Of a stretch of 61,691 nucleotides of DNA, positions 28,694 to 37,817 are shown one piece after another (within the stretch, counting starts at the first letter, position 1; every line of letters begins with the position of its first letter). Below the pieces are notes generated by a model that searched no databases, was not told where the DNA came from, and saw only the letters and a list, made by a program, of their open reading frames with translations. Both the position numbers and the translations under genes were made by a program. Origin of the DNA: Volucribacter psittacicida (GTDB taxonomy: Bacteria > Pseudomonadota > Gammaproteobacteria > Enterobacterales > Pasteurellaceae); contig NZ_SMFT01000007.1 of NCBI RefSeq assembly GCF_004339025.1, positions 1 to 61,691 on the forward strand. Reading direction: 5' to 3'.

Positions 28694-29222
28694 AAAACTT
28701 TTATTTCTGCCACTTATCTTGGTTATCGCCATTTGTGGCTTATTATTGGCAGGCTTACAACAAGATCCCCGAAAAATCAGTTCGGCATTAATAGATAAAG
28801 CCGTTCCCGAGTTTTATTTAGCGGATTTAATTGAGTCACAACAACAACTCACTCACCAACATTTGCCCCAACAATGGTATATTCTCAATGTTTGGGCGAG
28901 TTGGTGTACCGCTTGCAAAATAGAACACCCTTTTTTAACCCACTTATCACAACAAAATATCGCCATTGTGGGGTTAAATTACCGAGATAAACGACAAAAT
29001 GCCTTAGAAATGTTAGCCAAAATGGGCAATCCCTTTACGCTAAATTTATTTGACCCACAAGGTCTATTCGCCTTAAATCTCGGCGTGGACGGTGCCCCTG
29101 AAACCTATTTAGTGGATCAATATGGCATTATTCGCTATCGCCATTCAGGTTTACTGGATCAACAAAGTTGGCAACAACATTTTGTACCTATTATTGCAAA
29201 ATGGACAAAAAATGAAGAATAA
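28686..29222 (+). CDS. dsbE: DsbE/CcmG-like thiol-disulfide protein of the nrf operon
   Basis: 178 residues from the ATG at 28686, which begins a membrane anchor (MNRKLLFLPLILVIAICGLLLAG); an in-frame upstream ATG at 28656 lies deep inside nrfE. A periplasmic thioredoxin fold with the redox motif WASWCTACKIEHP and GAPETYLVDQYG. It likely reduces apocytochrome or NrfF cysteines for haem attachment. In Pasteurella a gene in this position has been called nrfX. Its start overlaps nrfE and its stop overlaps nrfF. Confidence 0.9.
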   Translation: MNRKLLFLPLILVIAICGLLLAGLQQDPRKISSALIDKAVPEFYLADLIESQQQLTHQHLPQQWYILNVWASWCTACKIEHPFLTHLSQQNIAIVGLNYRDKRQNALEMLAKMGNPFTLNLFDPQGLFALNLGVDGAPETYLVDQYGIIRYRHSGLLDQQSWQQHFVPIIAKWTKNEE

Positions 29223-29676
29223 ATTACTGATTATACTCGGGTTATTACTCAGTATCGCTGTTCAAGCTGAAATGGTGGACACTTTCCAATTTTCTAGCCC
29301 AGAACAACGCACAAGAGCGGTCGCCTTAGCCAAATCCTTACGTTGCCCCCAATGCCAAAATCAAAACTTGGTCGAGTCAAATTCGCCTATTGCTTATGAT
29401 TTACGTTTAGAAGTGTATCGTATGATTGAAGAGGGCAAATCTAATCAGCAAATTATCCAACTGATGACTGACAGATTTGGGCTTTTTGTGCTATACAAAC
29501 CGCCCTTACAATGGAATACCCTATTATTATGGGGCTTGCCCTTATTGCTATTAGCCTGTGGTCTAATGATGATGATTTACCATATTCGCCGTAAATCCAA
29601 CATAACGCAAACATCATTAACGCCGCAGCAACAACAAGCCCTCGCTCAATTACTTGCCCAAAAGGATAAACAATAA
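29212..29676 (+). CDS. nrfF: NrfF, CcmH-type haem lyase subunit
   Basis: 154 residues from the ATG at 29212, giving a clean signal peptide (MKNKLLIILGLLLSIAVQAE). The redox motif LRCPQCQNQNLVESNSPIA and VYRMIEEGKSNQQI are characteristic of CcmH/NrfF. A C-terminal membrane segment (LLLWGLPLLLLACGLMMMIY) anchors it. It delivers reduced apocytochrome cysteines to the NrfE lyase. The start overlaps the preceding stop; its stop shares a base with nrfG (TAATG). Confidence 0.93.
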   Translation: MKNKLLIILGLLLSIAVQAEMVDTFQFSSPEQRTRAVALAKSLRCPQCQNQNLVESNSPIAYDLRLEVYRMIEEGKSNQQIIQLMTDRFGLFVLYKPPLQWNTLLLWGLPLLLLACGLMMMIYHIRRKSNITQTSLTPQQQQALAQLLAQKDKQ

Positions 29677-30497
29677 TGCTATTTTGGTTTGTGCTTATTT
29701 TATTTAGTTTATGCACTTTTGTTTTGCTCTGTGTGCCAATGACCAAGTTTATTGATTGGCAAAAAAATCATCGCCAACAAACTAACATTGCCCTTTATCA
29801 AGCCCAACAATCCGCTGATACTGAACTCAGTCAAGAAATGGCACAACGTTTACTGCAAGATGAACAATATAATGCGACCCATCGCCCCCTAAGTGCGGTG
29901 CGTTTTCGCCCAATTTTTTCATTTTGCTTAGCCTTATTAGTATTAGCTACCGCCTTGACTTATTACTTTAGCCTCCCTCGCTATCAACAGGTACAACAAG
30001 GATTACAAGCCAATAAAGCACAACAAGCCGAATTAATGCAAAGCAATAGCCAACAAAAAAATGATAGACACCTCATTAACGTACAAAATCGGCTAAGACA
30101 AAACCCCAACGATGGCGAAAATTGGTATCAATTAGGGCAACTTTATTTATTTAACAATGAATTTGCTAATGCCTTAGAATCCTTTCAGCGAGCAAAACGC
30201 TTACTGGGCGACAAACCCTACATATTAGGCGCAATCGCAACGGTTTTATATTATCAAGCAGGGCAAAAAATGACCGAACAAACGGAGCAAGTGCTTCAAC
30301 AAGCCCTTGCCCAAGATCCGCTAGATACCGCTAGCTTATCTTTACTCGCCTCAGAAGCCTTTTTAAATGCCGACTATGCACAAGCCTTAACCATTTGGCA
30401 ACAAATTTTAGATAGTGGACGCAGTACAGTGGAACGGCGTAGTATAATCCAAAGTATGCAAATGGCAGAAGGATTACAACGAGCAAGACAACCATGA
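29676..30497 (+). CDS. nrfG: NrfG/CcmI-like TPR protein of haem lyase
   Basis: 273 residues. Two N-terminal membrane segments (around residues 2-20 and 85-105) bracket a charged loop, as in CcmI. A periplasmic TPR domain follows (NWYQLGQLYLFNNEFANALESFQRA and later repeats). The TPR would hold the C-terminus of apo-NrfA during haem attachment. An uptake signal lies at 29891-29899. The stop overlaps the next gene by 4 bp (ATGA). Confidence 0.88.
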   Translation: MLFWFVLILFSLCTFVLLCVPMTKFIDWQKNHRQQTNIALYQAQQSADTELSQEMAQRLLQDEQYNATHRPLSAVRFRPIFSFCLALLVLATALTYYFSLPRYQQVQQGLQANKAQQAELMQSNSQQKNDRHLINVQNRLRQNPNDGENWYQLGQLYLFNNEFANALESFQRAKRLLGDKPYILGAIATVLYYQAGQKMTEQTEQVLQQALAQDPLDTASLSLLASEAFLNADYAQALTIWQQILDSGRSTVERRSIIQSMQMAEGLQRARQP

Positions 30498-31681
30498 ACA
30501 GCGAAATTATCATTATTGGCGCAGGTGCCGCAGGTTTATTTTGTGCTAGCCAACTGGCAAAAGCAGGTAAACAGGTTACCATTTTAGATAATGGCAAAAA
30601 AATTGGACGTAAAATTTTAATGTCAGGAGGCGGCTATTGTAATTTCACCAATCTTGAAATAAGCCCACAACATTATCTGAGCCAAAATCCCCATTTTGTA
30701 AAATCCGCCTTAGCGGGGTTTAACCAATGGGATTTTCTCGCCTTAGTCGCCGAATATGGCATAGCCTATCATGAAAAAGAACAAGGACAATTATTTACCG
30801 ATCAAGGGGCGGAACACATTGTCGCTATGTTACAACAAGAATGTCAAAAGGCAGGTGTAAGTATTTGTTTACGTCAAAAAGTAGAACAAGTTACCGCCAC
30901 CGCTCAAGGTTTCCAATTACAAGCCAATGGACAACGATGGCAAACGCCACATCTCATCATCGCCACAGGCGGGTTATCTATGCCAGCCCTAGGAGCAAGT
31001 GCCTTTGGCTATCAAATTGCCGAACAATTCGGCTTAAACGTCATTACCCCAAGGGCAAGCCTTGTTCCCTTTACTTGGCGAGAAAAAGATCAATATTACA
31101 CCGCACTTTCTGGCATATCCTTACCTGTCAGCGTAAAAAGCCAAGTAGGACAATCTTTCAATAACCAACTGCTATTTACCCATCGAGGGCTATCAGGCCC
31201 CGCCATTTTACAAATTTCCAACTACTGGCAACCAAATGAAAGCATTGAAATTGATTTACTCCCACAACAGCCTATTGACCAGTATTTAAGCCAATTACGC
31301 CAACAATCGGCAAAATTACAATTAAAAACCGCCTTAAACCGATTATTCCCCAAAAAACTGGTGGAATTATGGTTACAACAAGGACACATTCAAGATCAAA
31401 GCCTCGCTAATTTAAGCAACATACAATTAAAAAATCTGGTTAATCTTATTCATCATTGGCAAGTTACCCCAAATGGCACAGAAGGCTACCGCACCGCAGA
31501 AGTCACCCTCGGCGGCGTGGATACCCACGACATCTCCTCAAAAACCATGCAAGCCAACAATGTAAAAGGGCTTTATTTTATCGGCGAAGTGCTAGACGTC
31601 ACAGGCTGGCTCGGCGGCTACAATTTCCAATGGGCATGGAGCTCAGCTTATGCTTGTGCTAAGGGGATTATTGGGGAGTAA
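30494..31681 (+). CDS. YhiN/HI0933-type FAD flavoprotein
   Basis: 395 residues. An N-terminal dinucleotide fold (EIIIIGAGAAGLFCASQLAKAGKQVTILD) is followed by GRKILMSGGGYCNFTN. ATGGLSMPALGASAFGYQIAEQFG and a C-terminal VTLGGVDTHDISSKTMQ plus GEVLDVTGWLGGYNFQWAWSSA complete the HI0933-like family pattern. It is a predicted FAD-dependent oxidoreductase of uncertain substrate. The start overlaps nrfG by 4 bp, so it is the last gene of the nrf transcript. A link to nitrite or cytochrome metabolism is only suggested by position. Confidence 0.85.
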   Translation: MNSEIIIIGAGAAGLFCASQLAKAGKQVTILDNGKKIGRKILMSGGGYCNFTNLEISPQHYLSQNPHFVKSALAGFNQWDFLALVAEYGIAYHEKEQGQLFTDQGAEHIVAMLQQECQKAGVSICLRQKVEQVTATAQGFQLQANGQRWQTPHLIIATGGLSMPALGASAFGYQIAEQFGLNVITPRASLVPFTWREKDQYYTALSGISLPVSVKSQVGQSFNNQLLFTHRGLSGPAILQISNYWQPNESIEIDLLPQQPIDQYLSQLRQQSAKLQLKTALNRLFPKKLVELWLQQGHIQDQSLANLSNIQLKNLVNLIHHWQVTPNGTEGYRTAEVTLGGVDTHDISSKTMQANNVKGLYFIGEVLDVTGWLGGYNFQWAWSSAYACAKGIIGE

Positions 31682-31773
31682 AGATTTTTATTCCTTTGAT
31701 TCAAAAGGGCGGTGAGTTTTAAATTAATTTTTTCTACCAAGTCCCTTGAAAAAGGGCTTTGTAGTTTATTTCA

Positions 31774-32307
31774 TTATACATAATACTTCTTCAACAATTT
31801 TGGTTTGACAAACTCCACACCTTTATCAATATAATCAATATGCTCAAGAGCGAGTAATTGACGTTTAACAGGAAGTCCGCCTCCAAATCCCGTTAAAGTA
31901 CGATGTTTTCCCAAAACACGATGGCAAGGAATAATAATACTAATTGGATTACTTCCTACCGCACCTCCCACGGCTCGAATGGCTTTAGGATTATTAATTT
32001 TTTCAGCAATACTGGCATAACTCGTGGTTTCACCATAAGGAATTTGTTGTAATACTTGCCACACTTGCTGTTGAAAAGGTGTACCTTGTGGAGAAAGAGG
32101 AAGCGCATTAAAATTAACTTTTTCTCCAGCAAAATAGCGGTCAAGACATAATTTTGTTTGAATAAAAACAGGTAATTGATTATTTTCTTGCCATTTGGGA
32201 TTTAGGTCGCTTTGTTCAAGCTGAAAATCTAAATTGGTTAGCTGATTATGCTGTGCCAACATTAATAATTTACCAACGGGAGAAGGATAATAACTGTAAT
32301 AAATCAT
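31774..32307 (-). CDS. ogt: Methylated-DNA--protein-cysteine S-methyltransferase
   Basis: 177 residues. The suicide alkyl-acceptor cysteine lies in IIPCHRV, with the conserved ASIAEKINNPKAIRAVGGAVGSNP before it and GFGGGLPVKRQLLALE after. It repairs O6-alkylguanine and O4-alkylthymine by direct transfer. Length and the N-terminal MIYYSYYPSPVGKLLML suggest Ogt rather than the Ada C-terminus. It is convergent with the yhiN-like gene and shares strand with fadL upstream. Confidence 0.93.
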   Translation of the reverse strand: MIYYSYYPSPVGKLLMLAQHNQLTNLDFQLEQSDLNPKWQENNQLPVFIQTKLCLDRYFAGEKVNFNALPLSPQGTPFQQQVWQVLQQIPYGETTSYASIAEKINNPKAIRAVGGAVGSNPISIIIPCHRVLGKHRTLTGFGGGLPVKRQLLALEHIDYIDKGVEFVKPKLLKKYYV

Positions 32308-32334
32308 AATGATCTCACTTTAAATAAATAGAAA

Positions 32335-32359
32335 AAGCGTATTTCTAGGAAATACGCTT
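32335..32359 (-). terminator. Rho-independent terminator of fadL
   Basis: A perfect 11-bp stem, AAGCGTATTTC (32335-32345) with GAAATACGCTT (32349-32359), has a 3-nt loop. Read leftward it runs into TTTCTATTTATTT. It lies just after the fadL stop. Confidence 0.8.
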
Positions 32360-32381
32360 ATTATCTTATATTGATGAGCAA

Positions 32382-33785
32382 TTAGAAAAGATAATTTAAA
32401 TTTAAGCCATATAAATTAGCACTTGCTTTTGAGGTATAGTTGGCTTGTACTGTAAGGGTATCAGCAATAGTGGTTTGTTCAATAAATTGAACTTTTTTAC
32501 CCCGTAAATGAGCATAGCCAAAGTCTATTGAAAGTGTTGGAGTAAAACGATAGGTAAAGCCAGCACTATACCAAGTTCTATCTGTATCTGGGATAGAAGC
32601 ACTTGCATGAGAGCGAGGTGCTGCAGCTTCATCATAAGCAATCCCTGCTCGAACTGTTAATTTTTCATTAATATCGTAACTTGCCCCTAAAGCTATACGT
32701 GTATTATCTTGGTAATTTTCGGTTTTTTGAAAAGCTTGCTTACCATCATTATAGACCCCTCTTAATTGATTAAAACGGCTCCATTCCGTATATTTCCAAC
32801 TATAATGCACCGCAAATTTATCCGTTAACTTATGGTAACCCGAAATTTCCCAATAAGCCGGTAGTTTGAGTTTTAAACGACCTATTCCAGTGTAATTGAT
32901 ATCGATACCTGTGCTAGTTAGTTGTACACTCTGGGCTGAGTTATCTTTAAAATTAAGATCATAAGCGGAATGATAAGCAAAGCCAATGCGGTTATTTTCG
33001 TTAAATTCATATAATAGCCCCGCATTCCAACTTGCTCCCCAAGCATCGCCTTGTAAACTAACCAATGAGGATTCAGGAGTTACTTGAGAATTAAGAGAAT
33101 TTAGTATAGCGAGTCGTTCTCTACTAATATTTTGTACCAATGTTGGATTTTGAGCTGCAATGCCCATTGCATTATTTAAAGCTGTATCAATAATCCCCGC
33201 ATTACGTTCAATTTTTGCTTTTGCATAAATGACATTTAGCCCTAAACCTGCACTCCAACCTTGAGAAATTTTATAAGCCCCACTTAAATTAAGATTAATG
33301 GCAGTTAAATCCGTAGTTCCACCAAAAATCCCTGCATCATAATCATCAGCATATTCACTTTTTAATCCAAAATTTACATTCATACCACCACCAACACTAA
33401 AACGATCATTGATAGGGGTAACAAAATACAGGTTAGGAACAAAGGCTCCGGGAACAACATTTTTCTGGCTAGCATTAGCATTAGCTAGGGTAATTGAGTT
33501 TCCAGCAAGGTTTGCTTGGGCATTAATTTGACCATCTAAATGAATACTTGAATCAATATAAACGCCCCCCACTGAAAAAGCATTTTGTTTAAATTTAGTC
33601 ATTAAAGCAGGATTAGTGGCAACAACGCTCGCACTTTCGGCAATGGCAGCCTCCCCAGCATAAGCTCGCCCTAATCCCTCCGTTGAGACTTCGGCGAGTT
33701 GGAAAGCAGCAGAAAAAGCACCACTTGAACTGGTTAACAATGCAGTGGCAAATAATGTTTTACTAAATATGCGAGTCTTATTCAT
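32382..33785 (-). CDS. fadL: FadL/OmpP1-type outer-membrane fatty acid transporter
   Basis: 467 residues with a cleavable signal (TSSSGAFSA) followed by AFQLAEVSTEGLGRAYAGEAAIAESASVVATNPALM. That is the FadL hatch region with its conserved NPA. The remainder is beta-barrel and ends in a terminal aromatic (LNYLF). It takes up long-chain fatty acids. The H. influenzae homologue is the OmpP1 antigen. AAGGTC precedes the ATG. It is divergent from yfcZ, the same pairing as in E. coli. Confidence 0.93.
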   Translation of the reverse strand: MNKTRIFSKTLFATALLTSSSGAFSAAFQLAEVSTEGLGRAYAGEAAIAESASVVATNPALMTKFKQNAFSVGGVYIDSSIHLDGQINAQANLAGNSITLANANASQKNVVPGAFVPNLYFVTPINDRFSVGGGMNVNFGLKSEYADDYDAGIFGGTTDLTAINLNLSGAYKISQGWSAGLGLNVIYAKAKIERNAGIIDTALNNAMGIAAQNPTLVQNISRERLAILNSLNSQVTPESSLVSLQGDAWGASWNAGLLYEFNENNRIGFAYHSAYDLNFKDNSAQSVQLTSTGIDINYTGIGRLKLKLPAYWEISGYHKLTDKFAVHYSWKYTEWSRFNQLRGVYNDGKQAFQKTENYQDNTRIALGASYDINEKLTVRAGIAYDEAAAPRSHASASIPDTDRTWYSAGFTYRFTPTLSIDFGYAHLRGKKVQFIEQTTIADTLTVQANYTSKASANLYGLNLNYLF

Positions 33786-33957
33786 ATTTTTGACCTTAAA
33801 ATAATTAATGTAACTTTTTCTAATTTTATTAATATGTGTTATTAAAGGCTCGGATTGTAAATAAGCTGTTAGCTTGGTGCAAATTTATTTTATTGATTTT
33901 TATGCTGTTCCGACCAGTGAATACGCCACAAGAAAATGTTTTCATCTTCACATTGCT

Positions 33958-33971
33958 TTGATATGGATCAA
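33958..33971. promoter_or_regulatory. Perfect FNR box between fadL and yfcZ
   Basis: TTGATATGGATCAA matches TTGAT-N4-ATCAA exactly. It is 80 bp upstream of the yfcZ ATG and 173 bp upstream of the fadL ATG. A TACACT at 34013-34018 could be the yfcZ -10, placing the box near -60, a class I activator position. Confidence 0.65.
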
Positions 33972-34050
33972 AAGCCAAGCATAAAAAATAGCAAAATATT
34001 ATTAACTTTTGCTACACTAAAAACCATTTTTCAGCTATTAAGGGAGCCTT

Positions 34051-34341
34051 ATGAGTGATTTAAGATGTAAAGCAGAAGAAGCAAAAGCCTGCTGTTGTGT
34101 CGATGTTGGTACAGTGATTGATAATGAGGATTGTGGCGTTGATTTTAGTCAAATATATGATACTCAACAACAAGCCGAACAAGCATTAACTTATTTAACA
34201 GAAAAAGCAAGACAAGCAGAAACGGATCCTTGTGAAATTCATAGTGAAATTACGAAAGTGGAAAACGGTTATCAATTAACCGCGCATTTTCTCTTTTCCT
34301 GCCAAGCTGAAAGTATGATTTTTCAGTTGTCTACGCGTTAA
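34051..34341 (+). CDS. yfcZ: YfcZ/YiiS family protein
   Basis: 96 residues, a small cytoplasmic protein of the DUF406 family, function unknown. Features are a cysteine-rich start (CKAEEAKACCCVDVGTVIDNEDCG) and TEKARQAETDPCEIHSEI. In E. coli yfcZ is the neighbour of fadL, and that pairing is kept here in divergent orientation. AAGGGAGCC precedes the ATG. Five of its cysteines lie in the first 30 residues. A copy of the palindromic element begins at its stop codon. Confidence 0.87.
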   Translation: MSDLRCKAEEAKACCCVDVGTVIDNEDCGVDFSQIYDTQQQAEQALTYLTEKARQAETDPCEIHSEITKVENGYQLTAHFLFSCQAESMIFQLSTR

Positions 34342-34443
34342 ATAGCCTTCCACTTTAAAAATAATACGGCGTGGGAATTTTCGCCGTATTATTTGTTTTT
34401 CTTTAGCGTACCGCCTTGTTTTATTTTAAATTGAAATGACTAT
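34341..34443. repeat. Copy of the dispersed palindromic element after yfcZ
   Basis: AATAGCCTTCCACTTTAAAA on the left and ATTTTAAATTGAAATGACTA on the right bracket an inner palindrome (AATACGGCG with CGCCGTATT) and TAGCGTACCGCCTTGTTTT. It starts at the last base of the yfcZ stop codon. Confidence 0.75.
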
Positions 34444-34459
34444 TATAAACGGAAAATAT

Positions 34460-34468
34460 ACCGCACTT
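34460..34468 (-). other. DNA uptake signal upstream of sotB
   Basis: A perfect ACCGCACTT directly after the palindromic element. Confidence 0.8.
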
Positions 34469-34571
34469 GGTTTTGTAAGATAGATGGTGTTGCATATTTG
34501 TTTGTTTTGTTACAGACACTTTAAAATAAAAAGTGTATAATTATCAGTTTTATTCATTCTCGGAGCAAACT

Positions 34572-35741
34572 ATGTTATCAAAACAACAAGCACAACGTAT
34601 AGGCTATTATCGTGTGATTGCATTTGCTTGTGCGGCATTTATTTTTAATACCACAGAATTTATCCCAGTGGCATTATTGTCGGATATTGCACAAGGCTTT
34701 GCGATGCCCGTATCACAAACAGGTTTAATGATAACGGTTTATGCCTGGATTGTGTCTTTAATGTCCTTACCCTTTATGTTAGTAACCGCTAAACTAGAGC
34801 GGCGGCGTTTATTAATCAAAATCTTCTTATTATTTATCGCTGGGCATATTCTGACGGTGTTTGCTTGGAATTTTTGGATATTATTACTAGGACGTATAGG
34901 CGTTGCATTGGCTCATGCCTTATTTTGGGCGATAACGGCGTCATTGGTAGTGCGAGTGGCGCCAAAAGATAAAAAAACACAAGCACTCGCCTTATTAGCC
35001 CTCGGCACCGCATTAGCCTTAGTGTTAGGTTTACCTCTTGGGCGTATTGTTGGGCAATTATTTGGCTGGCGAATAACCTTTGCCCTTATTGGAGCTTTTG
35101 CCTTGCTGATTATGCTTGTTATGATCCGCTTATTACCTAGTTTACCGAGCAAAAATGTAGGTTCAGTCAGCAGTATTCCTGTATTGTTTAAACGTCCATT
35201 ATTAGTGGGATTATATTTATTAACGATGATTATCGTGACGGCACATTTCACTGCCTATAGCTATATTGAACCCTTTGTGCTGAACATTAGCCAAATGTCA
35301 GGCACAATGGCAACCTCTTTATTACTGGTGTTTGGTTTATCAGGCATTACCGCTAGCCTTATTTTTAACCGTTGCTATCGTTTTAGCCCCAATAAATTTT
35401 TATTGTTGTTATTAGGCTTATTAGTTGTTTCATTATTGCTGTTATTGCCATTAAGTCATCATAGTTTTGCGATGTTTATTCTCATTTTTCTGTGGGGGAT
35501 TGGCATTTCTGGTATAGGCTTAAGTTTACAAGTCAGAGTGTTACAACTTGCCCCCGATGCCACTGATGTGGCAATGTCCATTTATTCAGGGATTTACAAT
35601 ATCGGCATAGGAGCTGGAGCATTAGTGGGTAATCAGGTTATGCAACATCTCGGCTTAGGGCAAATTGGTATGGTGGGGGGCATCACTGCCAGTATTGGTA
35701 TCCTGTTATTTTTATGGGTGAATTGGTATTATAATAAGTAA
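34572..35741 (+). CDS. sotB: Sugar efflux transporter SotB (MFS)
   Basis: 389 residues from the ATG at 34572, which has CGGAGC about 6 nt upstream; an in-frame ATG at 34533 lacks that. A 12-helix major facilitator. It shares long blocks with E. coli SotB/YdeA: FIFNTTEFIPVALLSDIAQ, YAWIVSLMSLPFMLVTAKLE, ALGLPLGRIVGQ-like segments, and LAPDATDVAMSIYSGIYNIGIGAGALVGNQV. It exports arabinose, IPTG and related sugars in E. coli; here the natural substrate is inferred. Confidence 0.92.
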   Translation: MLSKQQAQRIGYYRVIAFACAAFIFNTTEFIPVALLSDIAQGFAMPVSQTGLMITVYAWIVSLMSLPFMLVTAKLERRRLLIKIFLLFIAGHILTVFAWNFWILLLGRIGVALAHALFWAITASLVVRVAPKDKKTQALALLALGTALALVLGLPLGRIVGQLFGWRITFALIGAFALLIMLVMIRLLPSLPSKNVGSVSSIPVLFKRPLLVGLYLLTMIIVTAHFTAYSYIEPFVLNISQMSGTMATSLLLVFGLSGITASLIFNRCYRFSPNKFLLLLLGLLVVSLLLLLPLSHHSFAMFILIFLWGIGISGIGLSLQVRVLQLAPDATDVAMSIYSGIYNIGIGAGALVGNQVMQHLGLGQIGMVGGITASIGILLFLWVNWYYNK

Positions 35742-35793
35742 TTTTATGTATTTTTGGTAAAATTAAGTAAACTTAATTTACGCTTTTCTTGGC

Positions 35794-35820
35794 AAAATCC
35801 TGTCAGCTTGACAGGATTTT
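35794..35820 (+). terminator. Rho-independent terminator of sotB
   Basis: A perfect 12-bp stem, AAAATCCTGTCA (35794-35805) and TGACAGGATTTT (35809-35820), with a 3-nt loop. Confidence 0.9.
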
Positions 35821-35902
35821 TACTTTAGATAAAAAACTTTATTAAAATCCACTTTGCTTTAATTACAAAAATTATCTCAATTCTGTTTTGGGATAATACT
35901 TC

Positions 35903-35982
35903 ATTGGTACACACCTTGTAGTGTTATTTGTATATTATTTTCAGCGTATTATCTTACTTTATTTCAAATTTAAACGACAATA
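35903..35982. repeat. Strongly diverged copy of the dispersed palindromic element
   Basis: GTGTTATTTGTATATTATTT then CAGCGTATTATCTTACTTTA and AAATTTAAACGACAATA follow the right two thirds of the element in order. The left end is not recognisable. It lies between sotB and ruvA. Confidence 0.45.
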
Positions 35983-36051
35983 AAATATCTGGCTATTTAT
36001 ACAGTTTTTATTTATCATATAGCCCATTATGCCGATAAATTGGGGAAATGT

Positions 36052-36663
36052 ATGATAGGTCGTTTACAAGGGATTTTGCTAGAAAAACAGCCGCCTGAGG
36101 TGTTGCTTGACGTACAAGGGGTGGGGTATGAATTATTATTGCCGATGACGAGTTTTTATAGCCTACCCGAACTGGGGCAGCAAGCCACATTATTTACGCA
36201 TTTAGTAGTGCGTGAAGATGCCCATTTATTATTTGGATTTGCACAAAAAACAGACCGCACTTTATTTCGTGAATTAATCAAAACCAATGGGGTTGGGCCT
36301 AAACTGGCTTTAGCTATATTATCCGCGATGTCCGTTGATGAATTTATTTATGCCATTGAGCGAGAGGAGCTATCCAAGTTAGTGAAAATCCCAGGTGTTG
36401 GTAAAAAAACGGCAGAGCGTTTGTTGGTGGAGTTAAAAGGTAAGTTTAAGCAACAAAAAACAGAATTTTTTGTGCAAAGTAGCCATTTACCAAGCCCGAG
36501 TATGGATTTTTCCCTTGATGATAAGCCATGTGATGAGGCGATTTCAGCTTTAGTCGCTTTGGGATATAAACCTGCCGAAGCCGAAAAAATGGTGAAAAAA
36601 GTGAATAAACCGGATCTGAATAGTGAGCAGTTAATTCGTCTAGCCTTAAAAACCGCTTTATAA
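36052..36663 (+). CDS. ruvA: Holliday junction DNA helicase subunit RuvA
   Basis: 203 residues from the ATG at 36052 with GGGGAAA upstream, exactly the E. coli RuvA length; an in-frame TTG at 36040 is rejected. The start [28 protein letters not shown] is diagnostic. Helix-hairpin-helix motifs [16 protein letters not shown] and [20 protein letters not shown] bind the junction. It forms the tetrameric platform for RuvB. ruvC is not upstream here. ruvB follows after 21 bp. Confidence 0.97.
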   Translation: MIGRLQGILLEKQPPEVLLDVQGVGYELLLPMTSFYSLPELGQQATLFTHLVVREDAHLLFGFAQKTDRTLFRELIKTNGVGPKLALAILSAMSVDEFIYAIEREELSKLVKIPGVGKKTAERLLVELKGKFKQQKTEFFVQSSHLPSPSMDFSLDDKPCDEAISALVALGYKPAEAEKMVKKVNKPDLNSEQLIRLALKTAL

Positions 36664-36684
36664 GTTTAAAATAGAATAAAAATT

Positions 36685-37692
36685 ATGATAGAAGCAGATA
36701 GAATTATTAGTCCTTCGGCAAAACTTGATGAAGAATATATTGATCGTGCGATTCGTCCCAAACTATTAGAAGATTATGTTGGGCAACCGCAGGTGTGTGA
36801 GCAAATGAAAATTTTTATTGAGGCGGCAAAGTTAAGACAAGATGCCTTAGATCATTTGTTAATTTTTGGCCCGCCGGGATTGGGAAAAACCACATTAGCC
36901 AATATTGTGGCAAATGAAATGAGCGTGAATATTCGCACGACGTCTGGCCCCGTTTTGGAAAAGGCGGGGGATTTGGCGGCAATGCTGACTAATCTTGAGC
37001 CTTATGATGTGTTATTTATTGATGAAATTCATCGCTTATCGCCAGCCATTGAGGAGGTGCTTTATCCTGCGATGGAGGATTATCAGCTTGATATTATGAT
37101 TGGCGAAGGTCCAGCAGCACGTTCTATTAAATTAGATTTGCCACCATTTACCTTGATTGGGGCAACCACAAGAGCGGGTTCATTAACTTCACCATTGCGT
37201 GATCGTTTTGGTATTGTTCAACGTCTTGAGTTTTATTCCATTGAGGATTTAACTTCGATTGTAAGCCGTAGTGCAAAATGTTTAAATTTGCAAATATCCT
37301 CTGATGCCTCGCAGGAAGTGGCTCGCCGTTCACGAGGTACGCCAAGAATTGCGAATCGTTTATTAAGACGTGTGCGAGATTATGCTGATGTTAAAAATAA
37401 TAGTGTTATTTCTCAACAAGTGGCGCAGTCTGCTTTAGCTATGCTTGAAGTTGATGAGGCTGGTTTTGATTTTATGGATCGCAAATTATTATTAACCTTA
37501 ATTGAGCGTTTTAGTGGTGGCCCTGTGGGCTTGGATAATCTGGCAGCAGCTATTGGCGAGGAACGGGATACCATTGAAGATGTGTTAGAACCTTACTTAA
37601 TTCAACAGGGATTTTTACAACGTACGCCAAGAGGACGTATTGCCACCTCAAGAACTTATTTGCATTTTGGGTTACAGCAAATTAAGGAGTAA
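36685..37692 (+). CDS. ruvB: Holliday junction branch-migration ATPase RuvB
   Basis: 335 residues. The AAA+ Walker A is [12 protein letters not shown], Walker B is [10 protein letters not shown], and the sensor region is [22 protein letters not shown] with the arginine finger. The C-terminal winged helix ends [16 protein letters not shown]. It drives branch migration with RuvA in recombinational repair. It is co-transcribed with ruvA. Confidence 0.97.
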   Translation: MIEADRIISPSAKLDEEYIDRAIRPKLLEDYVGQPQVCEQMKIFIEAAKLRQDALDHLLIFGPPGLGKTTLANIVANEMSVNIRTTSGPVLEKAGDLAAMLTNLEPYDVLFIDEIHRLSPAIEEVLYPAMEDYQLDIMIGEGPAARSIKLDLPPFTLIGATTRAGSLTSPLRDRFGIVQRLEFYSIEDLTSIVSRSAKCLNLQISSDASQEVARRSRGTPRIANRLLRRVRDYADVKNNSVISQQVAQSALAMLEVDEAGFDFMDRKLLLTLIERFSGGPVGLDNLAAAIGEERDTIEDVLEPYLIQQGFLQRTPRGRIATSRTYLHFGLQQIKE

Positions 37693-37710
37693 TTTTGCAT
37701 CAATGAGCAA

Positions 37711-37788
37711 TATAGTCATCTCGTTTTTAAATGATAAAGCGTTGTATTTGTATTGCTTTCTGCTATTTTAAAGGGGAAATAACGATAA
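37711..37788. repeat. Diverged, internally shortened copy of the palindromic element
   Basis: It begins TATAGTCATCTCGTTTTTAA and continues ATGATAAAGCGTTG, closely following ATGATACAGCGTTG of the copy at 57348, then jumps to TATTTGTATTGCTTTCTGC. The right end is AACGATAATA. It is 18 bp after the ruvB stop. Confidence 0.45.
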
Positions 37789-37809
37789 TAAACCGCCAAG
37801 AGCGGTTTA
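37789..37809. terminator. Bidirectional terminator between ruvB and dam
   Basis: TAAACCGC (37789-37796), a 5-nt loop, then GCGGTTTA (37802-37809) and TTTTTG. The two genes converge here. Confidence 0.75.
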
Positions 37810-37817
37810 TTTTTGTC

